Of a stretch of DNA of 64,000 nucleotides, positions 35,545-44,597 are shown in pieces. The DNA is from Candidatus Rifleibacteriota bacterium (GTDB lineage: Bacteria > Muiribacteriota > Ozemobacteria > Ozemobacterales > Ozemobacteraceae): the NCBI GenBank assembly GCA_015232575.1, contig JADFZL010000002.1, forward strand, positions 1 through 64,000, in the 5' to 3' direction. Position 1 is the stretch's first letter. Each line of letters opens with the position of its first letter. The position numbers and the translations under genes are program-made. The notes below the pieces were generated by a model. It did not search any database and was not told the DNA's origin. It saw only the letters and a list, made by a program, of their open reading frames with translations.

Positions 35545-37506
35545 ATGCAAAAACGAAAATTTAATTCCTCAAGAAGTGGTGCTTGTTCATCATATCTGAA
35601 CAAATACCTGTTATTTCTGCTGTTTGTATTTTTGCCTGCGGTTGCAATTGCAGGTGCATGGATTCTCTCTTCCAACAGATGGACCGACGAAGATGAAAGA
35701 AATTACAGTGAATTTGTAAGAAAATTTGGTGAATCTAAATATGGAAATCTTAACAAGTTCATTCGTGATTCCAGTTTAAACCCGTTATATTCAGATGAAG
35801 ACAAGAATATGAATCTTTATCCTGATTGTGCAGATCTTCCTTATGTTATCAGGGCGTATGTTGCGTATAAGCTAAAACTTCCCTTCTCTTACACGACCGC
35901 AATAAGTGGAAAGGGCGGAGATCAGCGCTACAGCCGGGGAAACCATCCTTCTGATTTCAAAGATCAGGATTGCTTTCAGAGCGCAAAAAGCCTTCTGGGA
36001 AATGTTCACCTTGTTAATTCTGGCTATTATCGAATGGCTCCTAATGTTGAGAATTCTGATACCTACCCCGTCCGGGTTGACAAAAATTCTATTGTTCCCG
36101 GAACCATATATTACGATCCTAACGGCCACGTGGCTATTGTTTATCAGGTAACAGACGACGGCAGGCTGAGAGTCATTGATGCTCATCCTGATAAGTCGGT
36201 ATCAAGACCATGGTTCGGATCAAAATTTGCCAGGGGCAGCTCTTCAAATGGTGGTGGTTTCAGAAAGTGGCGTCCACAGATTTATGATACATCAGAAGGA
36301 AGCATGTTGAGGGCAAAAAACAGTATATTACACGATTTTTCTTCCACAGACCAGTATCAGGACAGCTATTCTCTTGGGAATATCAATGAGCTTTCGTATT
36401 TTGATTACGTCAGATTGAAATTATCAAACCGGGGTGGCAATATCCAACCCTTGAATGAATTCAAAATTATGATGGAAGATCTCTACGAAGACATTAAGTA
36501 TCGTGCTCTGGCGGTAAATATATGTATTGCCGCCGGTATTAACAAGCGTGCACACCCTGGTTTTCTTCCATACAACATTTATGGAACTGACGGGCTTTGG
36601 GAAGAGTTTTCAACGCCTTCACGTGATGCAAGACTGAAAGTTGCTTTTCTGGAATTTCACAATAAAACTCTTGAAATGATAGGAATGGCAGAAAGAAGAG
36701 ACCCGAGACTGCAATTTTCAGGCTCGGCAGAAGAACTTGCATTGGCATTGTTGAATATTTATAACGAGGTCAGCCCAAGGCTTTCAATATATTATACAAA
36801 TTCTCAGAACAATCAGATTCCACTTACTTTTCAGGATGTTCAGGAACGTCTTTTCAGGATGTCTTTCGACCCATTTCATTCTGTTGAGCTTCGTTGGGGC
36901 GCAACTGGAAAGGAACTTGAAAGTGCTGATGATAATCTTCTGAAAAGAAAAATGTATGAAAAGGAAAGGCTTTTGAGAAATCAGCTTGAAAGACTTTACA
37001 ATCAGGAAACAAATTTCAGTCTTGGGCCTGAGAATCCTGTGGATATTCAGACTAAAAAAATGCTTGAGTCATATATTGCCGGCAGAAGATCTCTGATGGC
37101 CGCCGGAAGCAATCATACAAAAATATATGAAAACCCTGTTTCTGCTACTGCACGGGCTCCTGCGCCGATAATTATTGCAAAAGCACCTGAGAATGTTCCG
37201 GTGAAGCTGGTTGAGAATGAAATAAATAATATGCCCAATGCAGAAAATACTGAAAAACAGCAATTGCCGGAAAGTGTGAAGAAAATGGTCGTAAACACCG
37301 AAAACTTAGAATCAGAAAACACAACAGAGGATATTACAGAGAATATAGTAGAGAATATCTCAACAAATATAACAGCAAAAATTTCAGCAAAAGTGCCTGC
37401 AAAAAATACGTGCAAACCTGGCGATCTTGTAAAAAGCGTTTCCAAAAAATCATATAATGCTCTCAGGGGCATCCTGGGAGAAGTCAAAAATCTGCTAAAA
37501 CAGTAG
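35545..37506 (+). CDS. Secreted protein with a putative NlpC/P60-like cysteine peptidase domain
   Basis: 653 residues. A hydrophobic segment (about 21-37) is a signal or anchor. The region 90-215 has the layout of papain-like NlpC/P60 or amidase domains: Cys95 in YPDCADLPYVIRAY, then NSIVPGTIYYDPNGHVAIVYQV with His195, and DAH (212-214) as a possible third residue. Such enzymes cut peptidoglycan peptides. The domain assignment is an inference from spacing. The middle is helical without a known family, and the last ~130 residues are a low-complexity tail rich in Thr, Asn, Glu and Lys. Confidence 0.6.
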   Translation: MQKRKFNSSRSGACSSYLNKYLLFLLFVFLPAVAIAGAWILSSNRWTDEDERNYSEFVRKFGESKYGNLNKFIRDSSLNPLYSDEDKNMNLYPDCADLPYVIRAYVAYKLKLPFSYTTAISGKGGDQRYSRGNHPSDFKDQDCFQSAKSLLGNVHLVNSGYYRMAPNVENSDTYPVRVDKNSIVPGTIYYDPNGHVAIVYQVTDDGRLRVIDAHPDKSVSRPWFGSKFARGSSSNGGGFRKWRPQIYDTSEGSMLRAKNSILHDFSSTDQYQDSYSLGNINELSYFDYVRLKLSNRGGNIQPLNEFKIMMEDLYEDIKYRALAVNICIAAGINKRAHPGFLPYNIYGTDGLWEEFSTPSRDARLKVAFLEFHNKTLEMIGMAERRDPRLQFSGSAEELALALLNIYNEVSPRLSIYYTNSQNNQIPLTFQDVQERLFRMSFDPFHSVELRWGATGKELESADDNLLKRKMYEKERLLRNQLERLYNQETNFSLGPENPVDIQTKKMLESYIAGRRSLMAAGSNHTKIYENPVSATARAPAPIIIAKAPENVPVKLVENEINNMPNAENTEKQQLPESVKKMVVNTENLESENTTEDITENIVENISTNITAKISAKVPAKNTCKPGDLVKSVSKKSYNALRGILGEVKNLLKQ

Positions 37507-37909
37507 TTTTCCTCAAATAAGGCATTATAATTTTTAAATAATATTCTGAATCCCTGAAAAACAAAAAACTGCATGGAGACCATGCAGTCAAATCAAGGAA
37601 AGGAATGATTGAAAACAACTGATGCGATGAGAGATCATCAATCAGTCGGCGAATGTAATAACGCAAAAGTCATGCCAGAAAAATTTCAGCAATATTGGTC
37701 AAAAAGTTGGCATTTTATTCCAAATAATGGGTGTTGTGCAAAAAAAACACGCATTTGAGAGAATTTGCTGTGTATTATTTATACAGAAGATGCAGTTTTC
37801 CTTCAGGAGTTTTTAAAATACTCCTTTATATAAAATGAGCGCTGATAAAATTATGTTTATCAGCGCTCAATTCTGTCTATTACTCAGAAGTATTTTTTTT
37901 GGTGTCCGG
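37507..37909. other. Gap between convergent genes, with three hairpins
   Basis: CTGCATGG-AGA-CCATGCAG at 37569-37587 and AGGAGT...ACTCCT near 37805-37824 can fold, in addition to the listed terminator at 37837. A 43-codon frame (37627-37758, starting MRDHQSVGECNN) is open, but nothing supports it as a gene. Confidence 0.45.
37837..37868 (-). terminator. Perfect 13-bp stem-loop between convergent genes
   Basis: GAGCGCTGATAAA (37837-37849) pairs with TTTATCAGCGCTC (37856-37868). Read on the - strand it is followed by ATTTTATAT, so it suits the - strand gene ending at 37910. Confidence 0.72.
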
Positions 37910-39004
37910 CTATTTGCCCTGCTCCAGTAGATTTCGTTTTGCTTCCGTGATATTTGCTTTTGTTATACCTGATGCAAGTTTTTCAAGCGATTCAAGTTCG
38001 CCAGATGACTTTGCTAAAGACATACCTTCAAGAAGAACTTTGTTGAGAACTTCAGAATTCCTGGCTTTGGCAGCAAGAAACAACACCTGTTGTACATTTG
38101 AACAGATGGAAATCCCTTCAAGTAACAATTTATCTTTGGTGTTATTGAATCCGGCAACTGTGCTTAGCATTGCATAATCATTCGGAGTTTTGCATAAATC
38201 TTTACCCTTCGAAACGACAGCATCTTTTCCCTCAAAGGTCACCGCTGCCTGCGATAGAGATACAATATCTTTTACTGAGGAAGCTTTTTCTGCAGCAATC
38301 AAAGCCAGCTCATCTACTAGATCAGAATCCTGATTTCGCCTGGTTTTCTTAATAATAGATAAGGCGTCGCTGGTATTTTTTGCCTGGCTTACTCCAAGTT
38401 TAAGAGCTTTTACATACAACTTTTCATCATCTTCGACAGTTTTTATGAGATTATTTATTCCCTGAAGATCATGCGTCAGTGAAAATCCTTTCTGGAGAAT
38501 ATTTTCAATTAATTGTTTATCTTTATAGTTCTTGGCAGCATAAATTAGACGTAGAATCTCTGTTGAATTTGTCGCTTTTTCAATTCCAAGCTGGAGTACC
38601 TTAGCCGAAGATTGTACAGAGGAAGTCAAACTAGCAAGTTTTAAAAAATCATCAACACTTTTTGCCAGACCGATATTGTCAAAAATATGCTGGTCTATCT
38701 TCTTTGCTTTTCCGAATTCGATTCCGACACCTTCTATCTGAGTAATCAACTCTTCAACGCTGGCAGGTTTTGAAAGTTTTTTCGGGCGTTTAGTCATAGT
38801 TGTTTTAACAACACCTTTTACTGCTTTTGAAGGTAACAATAAGATATCTTCAACCAGTGATGTATCCCTATCGTCAGACGAAGTGACATTTGGGGTCACA
38901 GAAGCATTTTCAGAAAACGTGTCCCTGTTTTGAGACATGAGAGATTGTGTGCAAAGCAGAATCATTGCAATAAAAGTGAAAAAGAAATAGTTGTTTTTCT
39001 TCAT
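37910..39004 (-). CDS. Secreted helical-repeat protein of unknown function
   Basis: 364 residues from ATG 39004 (GGAGGAA upstream; the frame opens at 39016). A signal peptide (FFFTFIAMILLCTQSL) leads to an all-helical region of repeated ~33-residue units, with recurring L-x-L-G-I/V-x-x-A-K/T-N-T/S patterns such as KVLQLGIEKATNSTEI, KALKLGVSQAKNTSDA and LLEGISICSNVQQV. The repeats resemble alpha-solenoids (HEAT/TPR-like) in rhythm but match no family I know. They are probably protein-binding in the periplasm. Confidence 0.6.
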   Translation of the reverse strand: MKKNNYFFFTFIAMILLCTQSLMSQNRDTFSENASVTPNVTSSDDRDTSLVEDILLLPSKAVKGVVKTTMTKRPKKLSKPASVEELITQIEGVGIEFGKAKKIDQHIFDNIGLAKSVDDFLKLASLTSSVQSSAKVLQLGIEKATNSTEILRLIYAAKNYKDKQLIENILQKGFSLTHDLQGINNLIKTVEDDEKLYVKALKLGVSQAKNTSDALSIIKKTRRNQDSDLVDELALIAAEKASSVKDIVSLSQAAVTFEGKDAVVSKGKDLCKTPNDYAMLSTVAGFNNTKDKLLLEGISICSNVQQVLFLAAKARNSEVLNKVLLEGMSLAKSSGELESLEKLASGITKANITEAKRNLLEQGK

Positions 39005-39194
39005 AACTTCCTCCACGCGCTATTTTCAAAAAAATCCTCTGCAAGTTTCTATATTATAACAAATAAATCTGTATTCGTCTTGAATATCTATTGAAGAGAC
39101 TTCCTGAAATATCGTTAAACTGATATAATTACGAATAAGTGAGTTTTTGCATATAATTCTTAAGTGCATTGAAATTCTTTCCGGAGGAATAAGC

Positions 39195-39986
39195 ATGAAG
39201 TATCGTGTAAATTTCGATAAAACAAAAACCGTTTATTTAATTTTATTCCTTACATTTCTGTGTTCATTCTTAGTGAATTTCAACCCTCTGTTTGCTGAGG
39301 GAGTAACTGTATTTGACATTGACAAAGACGGAAGAATTGTACTTGCAGATGGGCGACCAGTTAGTGCCTATAGTGTTGACCAGCGCACTCTTAAGGCTTT
39401 TTTTGATGAATCAAAGAGCGGAGAGCCCGAGGCTTGGGTCAAAAAGTTGTTGAAGAAACATCCTGGCATGTATGTCGGGGAGGTTTATGCAATTACTGAA
39501 TATACAATTAGTGCATTCGTAGATGCCAACAAAGCATGCAGAGAAAAAACTTTGCCGGCAAGCCCTTTTTTTCGTGTAATGTTGTCGGGACTTAATAAGA
39601 TCCCCAACTTCAAAGGAACTGTTTATCGAACGGACTTTTTTCAGAATGAAGCCGAAACTGCTCAAGTTGAGAGAAGAATAAGTGAATATCGCAATTGCAT
39701 GAAAAGCGGTAAGCCTTTTATAGCTCTCAGTATTCTTTCAACAACCCTGGCACGAAAGGATACAATAAAAAATTATTTTGAACTTCACAATGCAGTGATT
39801 CTTGAAATTAAATGTCTTACCGGCAAGCGAATTCAGCCATTCTCAGCGCGTCCTGAAGAAGAAGAAGTGTTGTTCCTGCCAGGAACAAGGTTTCAAGTCA
39901 AAAACATTACTGTTGAAGAGGTTCCTGTAACGTTTTTTAACCCTTCGGGTAAAAGCTATCGCGTTTTCATGGATGAGTTGAAATAG
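39195..39986 (+). CDS. Secreted mono-ADP-ribosyltransferase, R-S-E class
   Basis: 263 residues from ATG 39195 (GGAGGAAT upstream) with a signal peptide cleaved near LFA-EG (34/35). The C-terminal half has the three hallmarks of arginine-type ADP-ribosyltransferases in order and at normal spacing: Arg145 in GTVYRTDFF, Ser182 in ALSILSTT (the S-T-S element), and EEEEVLFLPGTRFQV (221-235) with the E-x-E pair ending at Glu224. The last block is very close to that of vertebrate ARTs and exo-toxin ARTs. It would transfer ADP-ribose from NAD to protein Arg, outside the cytoplasm or after delivery. The N-terminal ~120 residues are not recognised. No immunity or hydrolase gene adjoins. Confidence 0.78.
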   Translation: MKYRVNFDKTKTVYLILFLTFLCSFLVNFNPLFAEGVTVFDIDKDGRIVLADGRPVSAYSVDQRTLKAFFDESKSGEPEAWVKKLLKKHPGMYVGEVYAITEYTISAFVDANKACREKTLPASPFFRVMLSGLNKIPNFKGTVYRTDFFQNEAETAQVERRISEYRNCMKSGKPFIALSILSTTLARKDTIKNYFELHNAVILEIKCLTGKRIQPFSARPEEEEVLFLPGTRFQVKNITVEEVPVTFFNPSGKSYRVFMDELK

Positions 39987-40296
39987 TCTTGTCTGAAGCG
40001 AATATAAAACAGAGAATAGTCGAACAGAGGCGACAATTTGTTAAGTAGTTGCATTGAAAGTTGCAGTGCAAAAGAAATATTTTCATTGGGCGTATTTTTT
40101 TTTCGTGGCTTATACTCCGCTGAGTAACTGGCTTTTAAGCTTTTTCGGTGGCTGAGCGAAGTTGAAGCTGTATTTCTGAAAATATGCTTTAATCAGCCTT
40201 CCATGAAATTTCCATTTGCACTGGTGTAAAAATTGTGCTATGGACAATTTTATTTCTGTGGTGTATAGTTGTTCATCTTTGCTTCTGGAGAAAAAG
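39987..40296. other. Gap before the GT4 gene; no gene seen
   Basis: 310 bp with a possible upstream extension of the glycosyltransferase frame (to ATG 40216). I see no repeats from the families listed elsewhere. Confidence 0.4.
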
Positions 40297-41430
40297 ATGA
40301 TTTTATTTGGGCCTCTGCCTGGTATTGTAAATGGTCATACCCTTGCGTTCAGGTGTCTTATTGAGGGATTGAAAGACCGTGGAATTGGTTTTTCTCTGGT
40401 TGATTACAGTACTCATCTCTTGAATGGAAAAGGCGCTGGCAGAAGCTTATGGCGCATCGCAGAGTATTTCAGGATAATATTCAGATTTCTTCTTTTGATT
40501 GTGTCATCAAAGCGTACCGTTGTTTATATTACACTGAATCAGGCATTGGACGGTGCCGTGAGAGATTTTTTTCTTATTGTTGCTTCGAAACTCTGCGGAC
40601 ACAGTGTCGTGGTTCATATTCATGGTGGAATGTATGACAGGGTTTTGAATGATTTGCCCGCATTTTTACGTCCATTAATGCTCAGGGCACTTGAAAAATG
40701 TTCTAAAATAATAATTCTCAGCGATTATCTGAGGAAGATGTTCAGTGAATATCCGGGAATTTCAAGAAGATTAGCTGTTGTAAAAAACGGCTTGCCTTTC
40801 GATCTAATTGGTGATGCCTGCGTTGAAGGGAAAAATATTGAAAGAAAAAGCAGAATTAATCTGTTATTTCTTTCAAACATGATTGAAACAAAGGGCTGGG
40901 AAGAAACACTTCAGGCTGTAAAAATACTTGTTCATGAAAAGAAAATAGACATCCTGGCGAGATTTTGCGGTCCTTTTCAGATAATGCCCGGTGATATCAA
41001 ATATAGTGATCCTGTCGAAGCTCGAGCAGCTTTTGATAAATATATCAGTGAAAATAGTCTGAGTTCTCATGTTGAATATATTGAATTTGCTGATGAAAAA
41101 ACAAAGGATGTTCTTTTAAGGCAGACACATTTCATGGTTTTCCCTTCACGTTATCCGAATGAAGGTCAGCCACTGGTTCTTATTGAAGGATTAGCATACG
41201 GATGTGTTCTTATTGCAACAGATTATCGGGCGATACCTGATATGGTAATTCCAGGAAAAAGCGGAGTTCTGACTTCATCAGATCCGTGTGAAATAGCTGA
41301 TTCCATCTTTCGATTGGTTGAAAATCCAAGGTTATACGAAACTTTGAGCCGGGGTGCACTTGAATTATTTAACTCCAGTTTTACCAGAAAGAAGCATGTA
41401 GAATGCATACTTGAAATTTTGAAAAAATAG
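40297..41430 (+). CDS. GT4 family glycosyltransferase
   Basis: 377 residues from ATG 40297 (GGAG nine bases upstream; the frame runs back to 40216). The N-terminal domain starts MILFGPLPGIVNGHTLAFRCL. The C-terminal domain shows NLLFLSNMIETKGWEETLQA, VFPSRYPNEGQPLVLIEGLAYG (the E-x7-E motif of GT-B retaining enzymes) and GKSGVLTSSDP. VVHIHGG near residue 110 fits the acceptor side. It probably acts in surface polysaccharide synthesis. It is isolated from other sugar genes. Confidence 0.85.
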   Translation: MILFGPLPGIVNGHTLAFRCLIEGLKDRGIGFSLVDYSTHLLNGKGAGRSLWRIAEYFRIIFRFLLLIVSSKRTVVYITLNQALDGAVRDFFLIVASKLCGHSVVVHIHGGMYDRVLNDLPAFLRPLMLRALEKCSKIIILSDYLRKMFSEYPGISRRLAVVKNGLPFDLIGDACVEGKNIERKSRINLLFLSNMIETKGWEETLQAVKILVHEKKIDILARFCGPFQIMPGDIKYSDPVEARAAFDKYISENSLSSHVEYIEFADEKTKDVLLRQTHFMVFPSRYPNEGQPLVLIEGLAYGCVLIATDYRAIPDMVIPGKSGVLTSSDPCEIADSIFRLVENPRLYETLSRGALELFNSSFTRKKHVECILEILKK

Positions 41431-41552
41431 TGTTACCATTCCAAGTTCAAATTTTTTGATAAAGTTGTTAAAAGATTTCATAAAATCTGTATTACATCGG
41501 AAACTTTCATTCATAAGTGCCGTTCTATATTCTATTTGATGAGGTGTTGATT

Positions 41553-42014
41553 TTGAACTACAAAAAAACTATCCTTCTTGTTGTTGTGTGTTCTTTTGTA
41601 AATTTGTCGTCGTTCGTTCTGGCTTCTCCGGTTTCAATCAAAAAGTTAATGAATACCCCCGGAGAGAAGCGTTCTTCAGGCAGTGTCTATGACAATCATT
41701 CAGAGGTCGAAGTGCAGGTCGAATTTGGAATTGCTTCCTGGTATCACTGTGCTGAAAAACCTGAAAAGGTAATTTCAGAAAAACATAAAATCAAAGATCG
41801 TATTTATCCGGTTGCTCACCGCACTCTGCCTTTTGGAACCCTTATCAAGGTTATCAATCCGCGAAATTCAAAGAAGATTCTTGCCAGAGTTATCGACAGA
41901 GGGCCTTATATCGGCGGCAGGGTAATTGATCTTGATCCAGAGGCTGCAAGAGAACTGGAAGTGGATGGAGTTTCCAAAATTATTCTGAAAATATTCCGAA
42001 AACCGCAAGGTTGA
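41553..42014 (+). CDS. RlpA-like double-psi beta-barrel protein
   Basis: 153 residues from TTG 41553, chosen for GATGAGGTG just upstream. A signal peptide (TILLVVVCSFVNLSSFVLAS) precedes a DPBB domain: FGIASWYHCAEKP, then VAHRTLPFGTLIKVINPRNSKKILARVIDRGPYIGGRVIDLDPEAARELE, with the conserved His and Asp of RlpA lytic transglycosylases. No SPOR domain follows. It probably cuts or binds peptidoglycan at the septum or envelope. The next gene starts 14 bp downstream. Confidence 0.82.
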   Translation: MNYKKTILLVVVCSFVNLSSFVLASPVSIKKLMNTPGEKRSSGSVYDNHSEVEVQVEFGIASWYHCAEKPEKVISEKHKIKDRIYPVAHRTLPFGTLIKVINPRNSKKILARVIDRGPYIGGRVIDLDPEAARELEVDGVSKIILKIFRKPQG

Positions 42015-42028
42015 TCGAGGCTTTTGCA

Positions 42029-43096
42029 ATGAGAGCTTTGATTAATATAATTGTCGGATCTCTTCTTTTTTCTTGTATTTCTGTTTCTCTGAGTGCTTAT
42101 TCACCGGAAGGCTCTGAATTAATCAGTCGCCTTCAGAAAAAATACAATCTCAAGCCAGAGTCTTCCGAAAACGTTTCAAAACCAGAGCCGGTTGAACAAC
42201 CTGTCCTGGAAGAGGATGTTTCTTCTGACAACGAAGAAAAAAACGATGAAAGTCGTGTTCTGTTGGAAAATATTCGTTCAAGGGTCTCTGATACTAATGA
42301 TGCTAAGCAGGAAATACTTATACAGCCTTCCAGAAAAGTAACCGTTGAGCCTATTATCACTATTCCAGATGAACAAGATGAAATGGACGATGCGGATGTA
42401 ACTTCTTCAGAGCCATCAGAAGAGCTTCCAGCGAAAAAGATACGAAAAACAGAAAACAGCAGTTTAGCCAAAAAAAAGTCCGTAGAAAAGAAAAACTCTG
42501 AAGAAAAGAAGAATACTGAAAATCTTTCTGATGACAAAAAAGAAGAGCCAGTAAAGTCTGCAAAGCCTTCAAAAGATGAAATAAAAAAAGAAGATTCAGT
42601 GGAATCTGTAAAATACAATAAAGAAAAACTTTTAGAAGCTAAAGAATTATTGAATAAGCTGAAAGCTCAAATAAAAAATGAAAATTCAAATATTTCCACT
42701 TCTGAAAACATAAAAGGCACCAAAAATGTAGCTGCAGCTAAAGAAATTTCGAATGCTGTATTGCCTTCAAAACTACCAGTGAATAAAACTTCGGCAATAT
42801 CTGAAAAGCCAGGAGACTACCGTTCTTTTGGTGAGCTTAGCGATGAGGAATTAATCAAATATGCCAAAGAAAATCTCTGGGATAAAAAAAAATCAAAGTC
42901 TCATAATCCACCACCAACATTGAAAGTTAAGGCCAGTCCAAAGCCACCTTCAAAGTCTTCTGGCAAGTCTTCTGCAAAACCTACTGCAAAAGTTTCTCCC
43001 AGGACAGCTCAAAAGTCTTCAAAAAAAGAGACAGTCGCTAAGAAGACATCAGGGAAAAAGGCTGCCAAAAACTCAAAATCTGATAAAAACAAGTAA
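42029..43096 (+). CDS. Secreted low-complexity protein with a basic histone-H1-like tail
   Basis: 355 residues from ATG 42029. A signal peptide (INIIVGSLLFSCISVSLSA) is followed by a Glu/Ser/Lys-rich disordered body. A small conserved-looking island, YRSFGELSDEELIKYAKENLW, lies near residue 265-285, and the last 60 residues are a Lys/Pro/Ser/Ala tail (KPPSKSSGKSSAKPTAKV) like histone H1. It probably interacts with anionic polymers such as peptidoglycan, LPS or DNA in the envelope. No family is recognised. Likely co-transcribed with the RlpA-like gene. Confidence 0.62.
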   Translation: MRALINIIVGSLLFSCISVSLSAYSPEGSELISRLQKKYNLKPESSENVSKPEPVEQPVLEEDVSSDNEEKNDESRVLLENIRSRVSDTNDAKQEILIQPSRKVTVEPIITIPDEQDEMDDADVTSSEPSEELPAKKIRKTENSSLAKKKSVEKKNSEEKKNTENLSDDKKEEPVKSAKPSKDEIKKEDSVESVKYNKEKLLEAKELLNKLKAQIKNENSNISTSENIKGTKNVAAAKEISNAVLPSKLPVNKTSAISEKPGDYRSFGELSDEELIKYAKENLWDKKKSKSHNPPPTLKVKASPKPPSKSSGKSSAKPTAKVSPRTAQKSSKKETVAKKTSGKKAAKNSKSDKNK

Positions 43097-43561
43097 TAAT
43101 CATTAATAAAATGCTTTTTTGCTGGAATTCAATGATTTATAATAAACTAAGAATCCACGCCCCATCCCTCTCAAATGTTGACTGTGATTAGAGGGAGAAA
43201 ACAGAAACTTTTCAAGTAGCGTTGATATAATACTAATGCAGCAAATTCGCTGAAATTGTAGCTGCTCAGTAATCCGGGGTAAGTGCTTGGCTTTCTGCAA
43301 CCCTTCCGAAATCATCTCTTCGGTCGAGATGACAACAGCAAAAGTAAGCGTATCATTGCTAATAATCAATATTTCAAAATTAAATAATCAGCCACACAGA
43401 TGAATGTCTGAGTGGCTGATTATTGTAATACTACGGCAATTTTACTGAGCAGGTACAATATAAAACTAAAAAAATAACTCTGTTTTCTCTGCTTTTCCCC
43501 GCGACTCTGCGCCTCCGCGTGAGATCTATCTTTTGGTCATTAAGCGGTGTCAAAGCTCTCG
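43097..43561. other. Gap between convergent genes
   Basis: 465 bp without a gene. It holds a partial copy of the TGTCAT-TCGA element (43309-43335, CATCTCTTCGGTCGAGATGACA), the terminator at 43383-43424, and a run at 43497-43530 (CCCCGCGACTCTGCGCCTCC) that resembles filler found in many bacterial intergenic regions. Confidence 0.5.
43383..43424. terminator. Perfect 13-bp stem-loop between convergent genes
   Basis: AATAATCAGCCAC (43383-43395) pairs with GTGGCTGATTATT (43412-43424). The loop itself can pair (CAGA/TCTG). Both sides are A/T-rich, so it could end transcription in both directions. Confidence 0.72.
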
Positions 43562-44563
43562 TTATTTTCCAAATGATTCCAGGTGATTATTTATTTCTGG
43601 GTTATTTGGATCAATTTCCCTGGCAAGTTTTAAAAGTGAAACTATTTCAGATTTTTTTGCAATGACTTTTATTTCATTTACGATATCAAGAATTGCTGCA
43701 ACATGTGATTTGGAAACGATCGGAGAAATGCCTCTTTTATTGAGAATTGCCGCCGCTGCATTGATGTCGATACTTTTTGAAAGGTCGGGCTTTTTCGTAT
43801 TAATGAACGAAATTTCCTGATCAGCAACCGTATTTTGTGGGTCGAATCTTTTGGAAATCATATAAGCAGAAACTGCTGCTTCCAGATCGCCTTTTTCGAT
43901 GAAAACATAACCGATTCCGCGCATTGCAGTGGCAAAATCTTCTTTTGTATAGGCTGTTTCAGCAGCTTTCATGTATGAAGTCATTGCCATAGCCAGATCA
44001 AGCGAATCTGGCTGGTTTAAAATAATAAAACCACGCTCTGAATGGAATGCAGATCTTACAGGATTCCATGAAATTGCTTTCTGGATGTTTTCAAATGATT
44101 CATTGAATTTTTTTTCAGTAAAGTCTATTATGGACAGAAAGTAGAATCCATCGGCTATTGGTTGTGTAACCCAAACGACTTTAGCATTGTTTCCTTCTTT
44201 TCTTAATTCAAGTTCGAACATTTTCTTTTCAATATTGTTTGCAAAGGCTCGAAACACTTCTTTTTGAGTGTCGAGGTATTTTTCATTACCTTCAATCATT
44301 TGAATGGCAATATTTCTTGCTTCTTTAAGATTTCCATTTTTCATCTGGTCCATAAGTGCAAGCATCATTTGATTTGACTGGAAAATTACATTATCAAGTG
44401 TGATGTTTTCGTGAGCGGGCAGCTTTGTTGCGGGTGCAACCTGCTTTGCAGGTTCAGCAGCCGGGTTGCTTTTCTGTTTTTCAGCAGCTGCGGGAATCTG
44501 AGATCCAAAAGATATAGATCCAGTTAGAAGAAGCAGACACAATAAAGAGATTTTTTTGTTCAT
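43562..44563 (-). CDS. Secreted TPR-like protein
   Basis: 333 residues from ATG 44563 (GGAGAATAATGT upstream). A signal peptide (ISLLCLLLLTGSISFGS) is followed by an Ala/Pro/Lys-rich linker and helical repeats, including FYFLSIIDFTEKKFNESFENIQKAISWNP and AMRGIGYVFIEKGDLEAAVSAYMISKRFDP, which read as TPRs. It is the last gene of an operon with the RsbW-like kinase and the hybrid sensor kinase, so it may be an envelope partner of that signalling system. Confidence 0.68.
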   Translation of the reverse strand: MNKKISLLCLLLLTGSISFGSQIPAAAEKQKSNPAAEPAKQVAPATKLPAHENITLDNVIFQSNQMMLALMDQMKNGNLKEARNIAIQMIEGNEKYLDTQKEVFRAFANNIEKKMFELELRKEGNNAKVVWVTQPIADGFYFLSIIDFTEKKFNESFENIQKAISWNPVRSAFHSERGFIILNQPDSLDLAMAMTSYMKAAETAYTKEDFATAMRGIGYVFIEKGDLEAAVSAYMISKRFDPQNTVADQEISFINTKKPDLSKSIDINAAAAILNKRGISPIVSKSHVAAILDIVNEIKVIAKKSEIVSLLKLAREIDPNNPEINNHLESFGK

Positions 44564-44597
44564 TACATTATTCTCCAATAATAATTAGGTTGAAATT

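Noticed and set aside
42133..42618. 161-codon - strand frame rich in Ser and Phe
   Set aside because: It is the antisense shadow of the Lys/Glu/Ser-rich secreted protein gene at 42029-43096; the composition is simply the complement of that low-complexity sequence.
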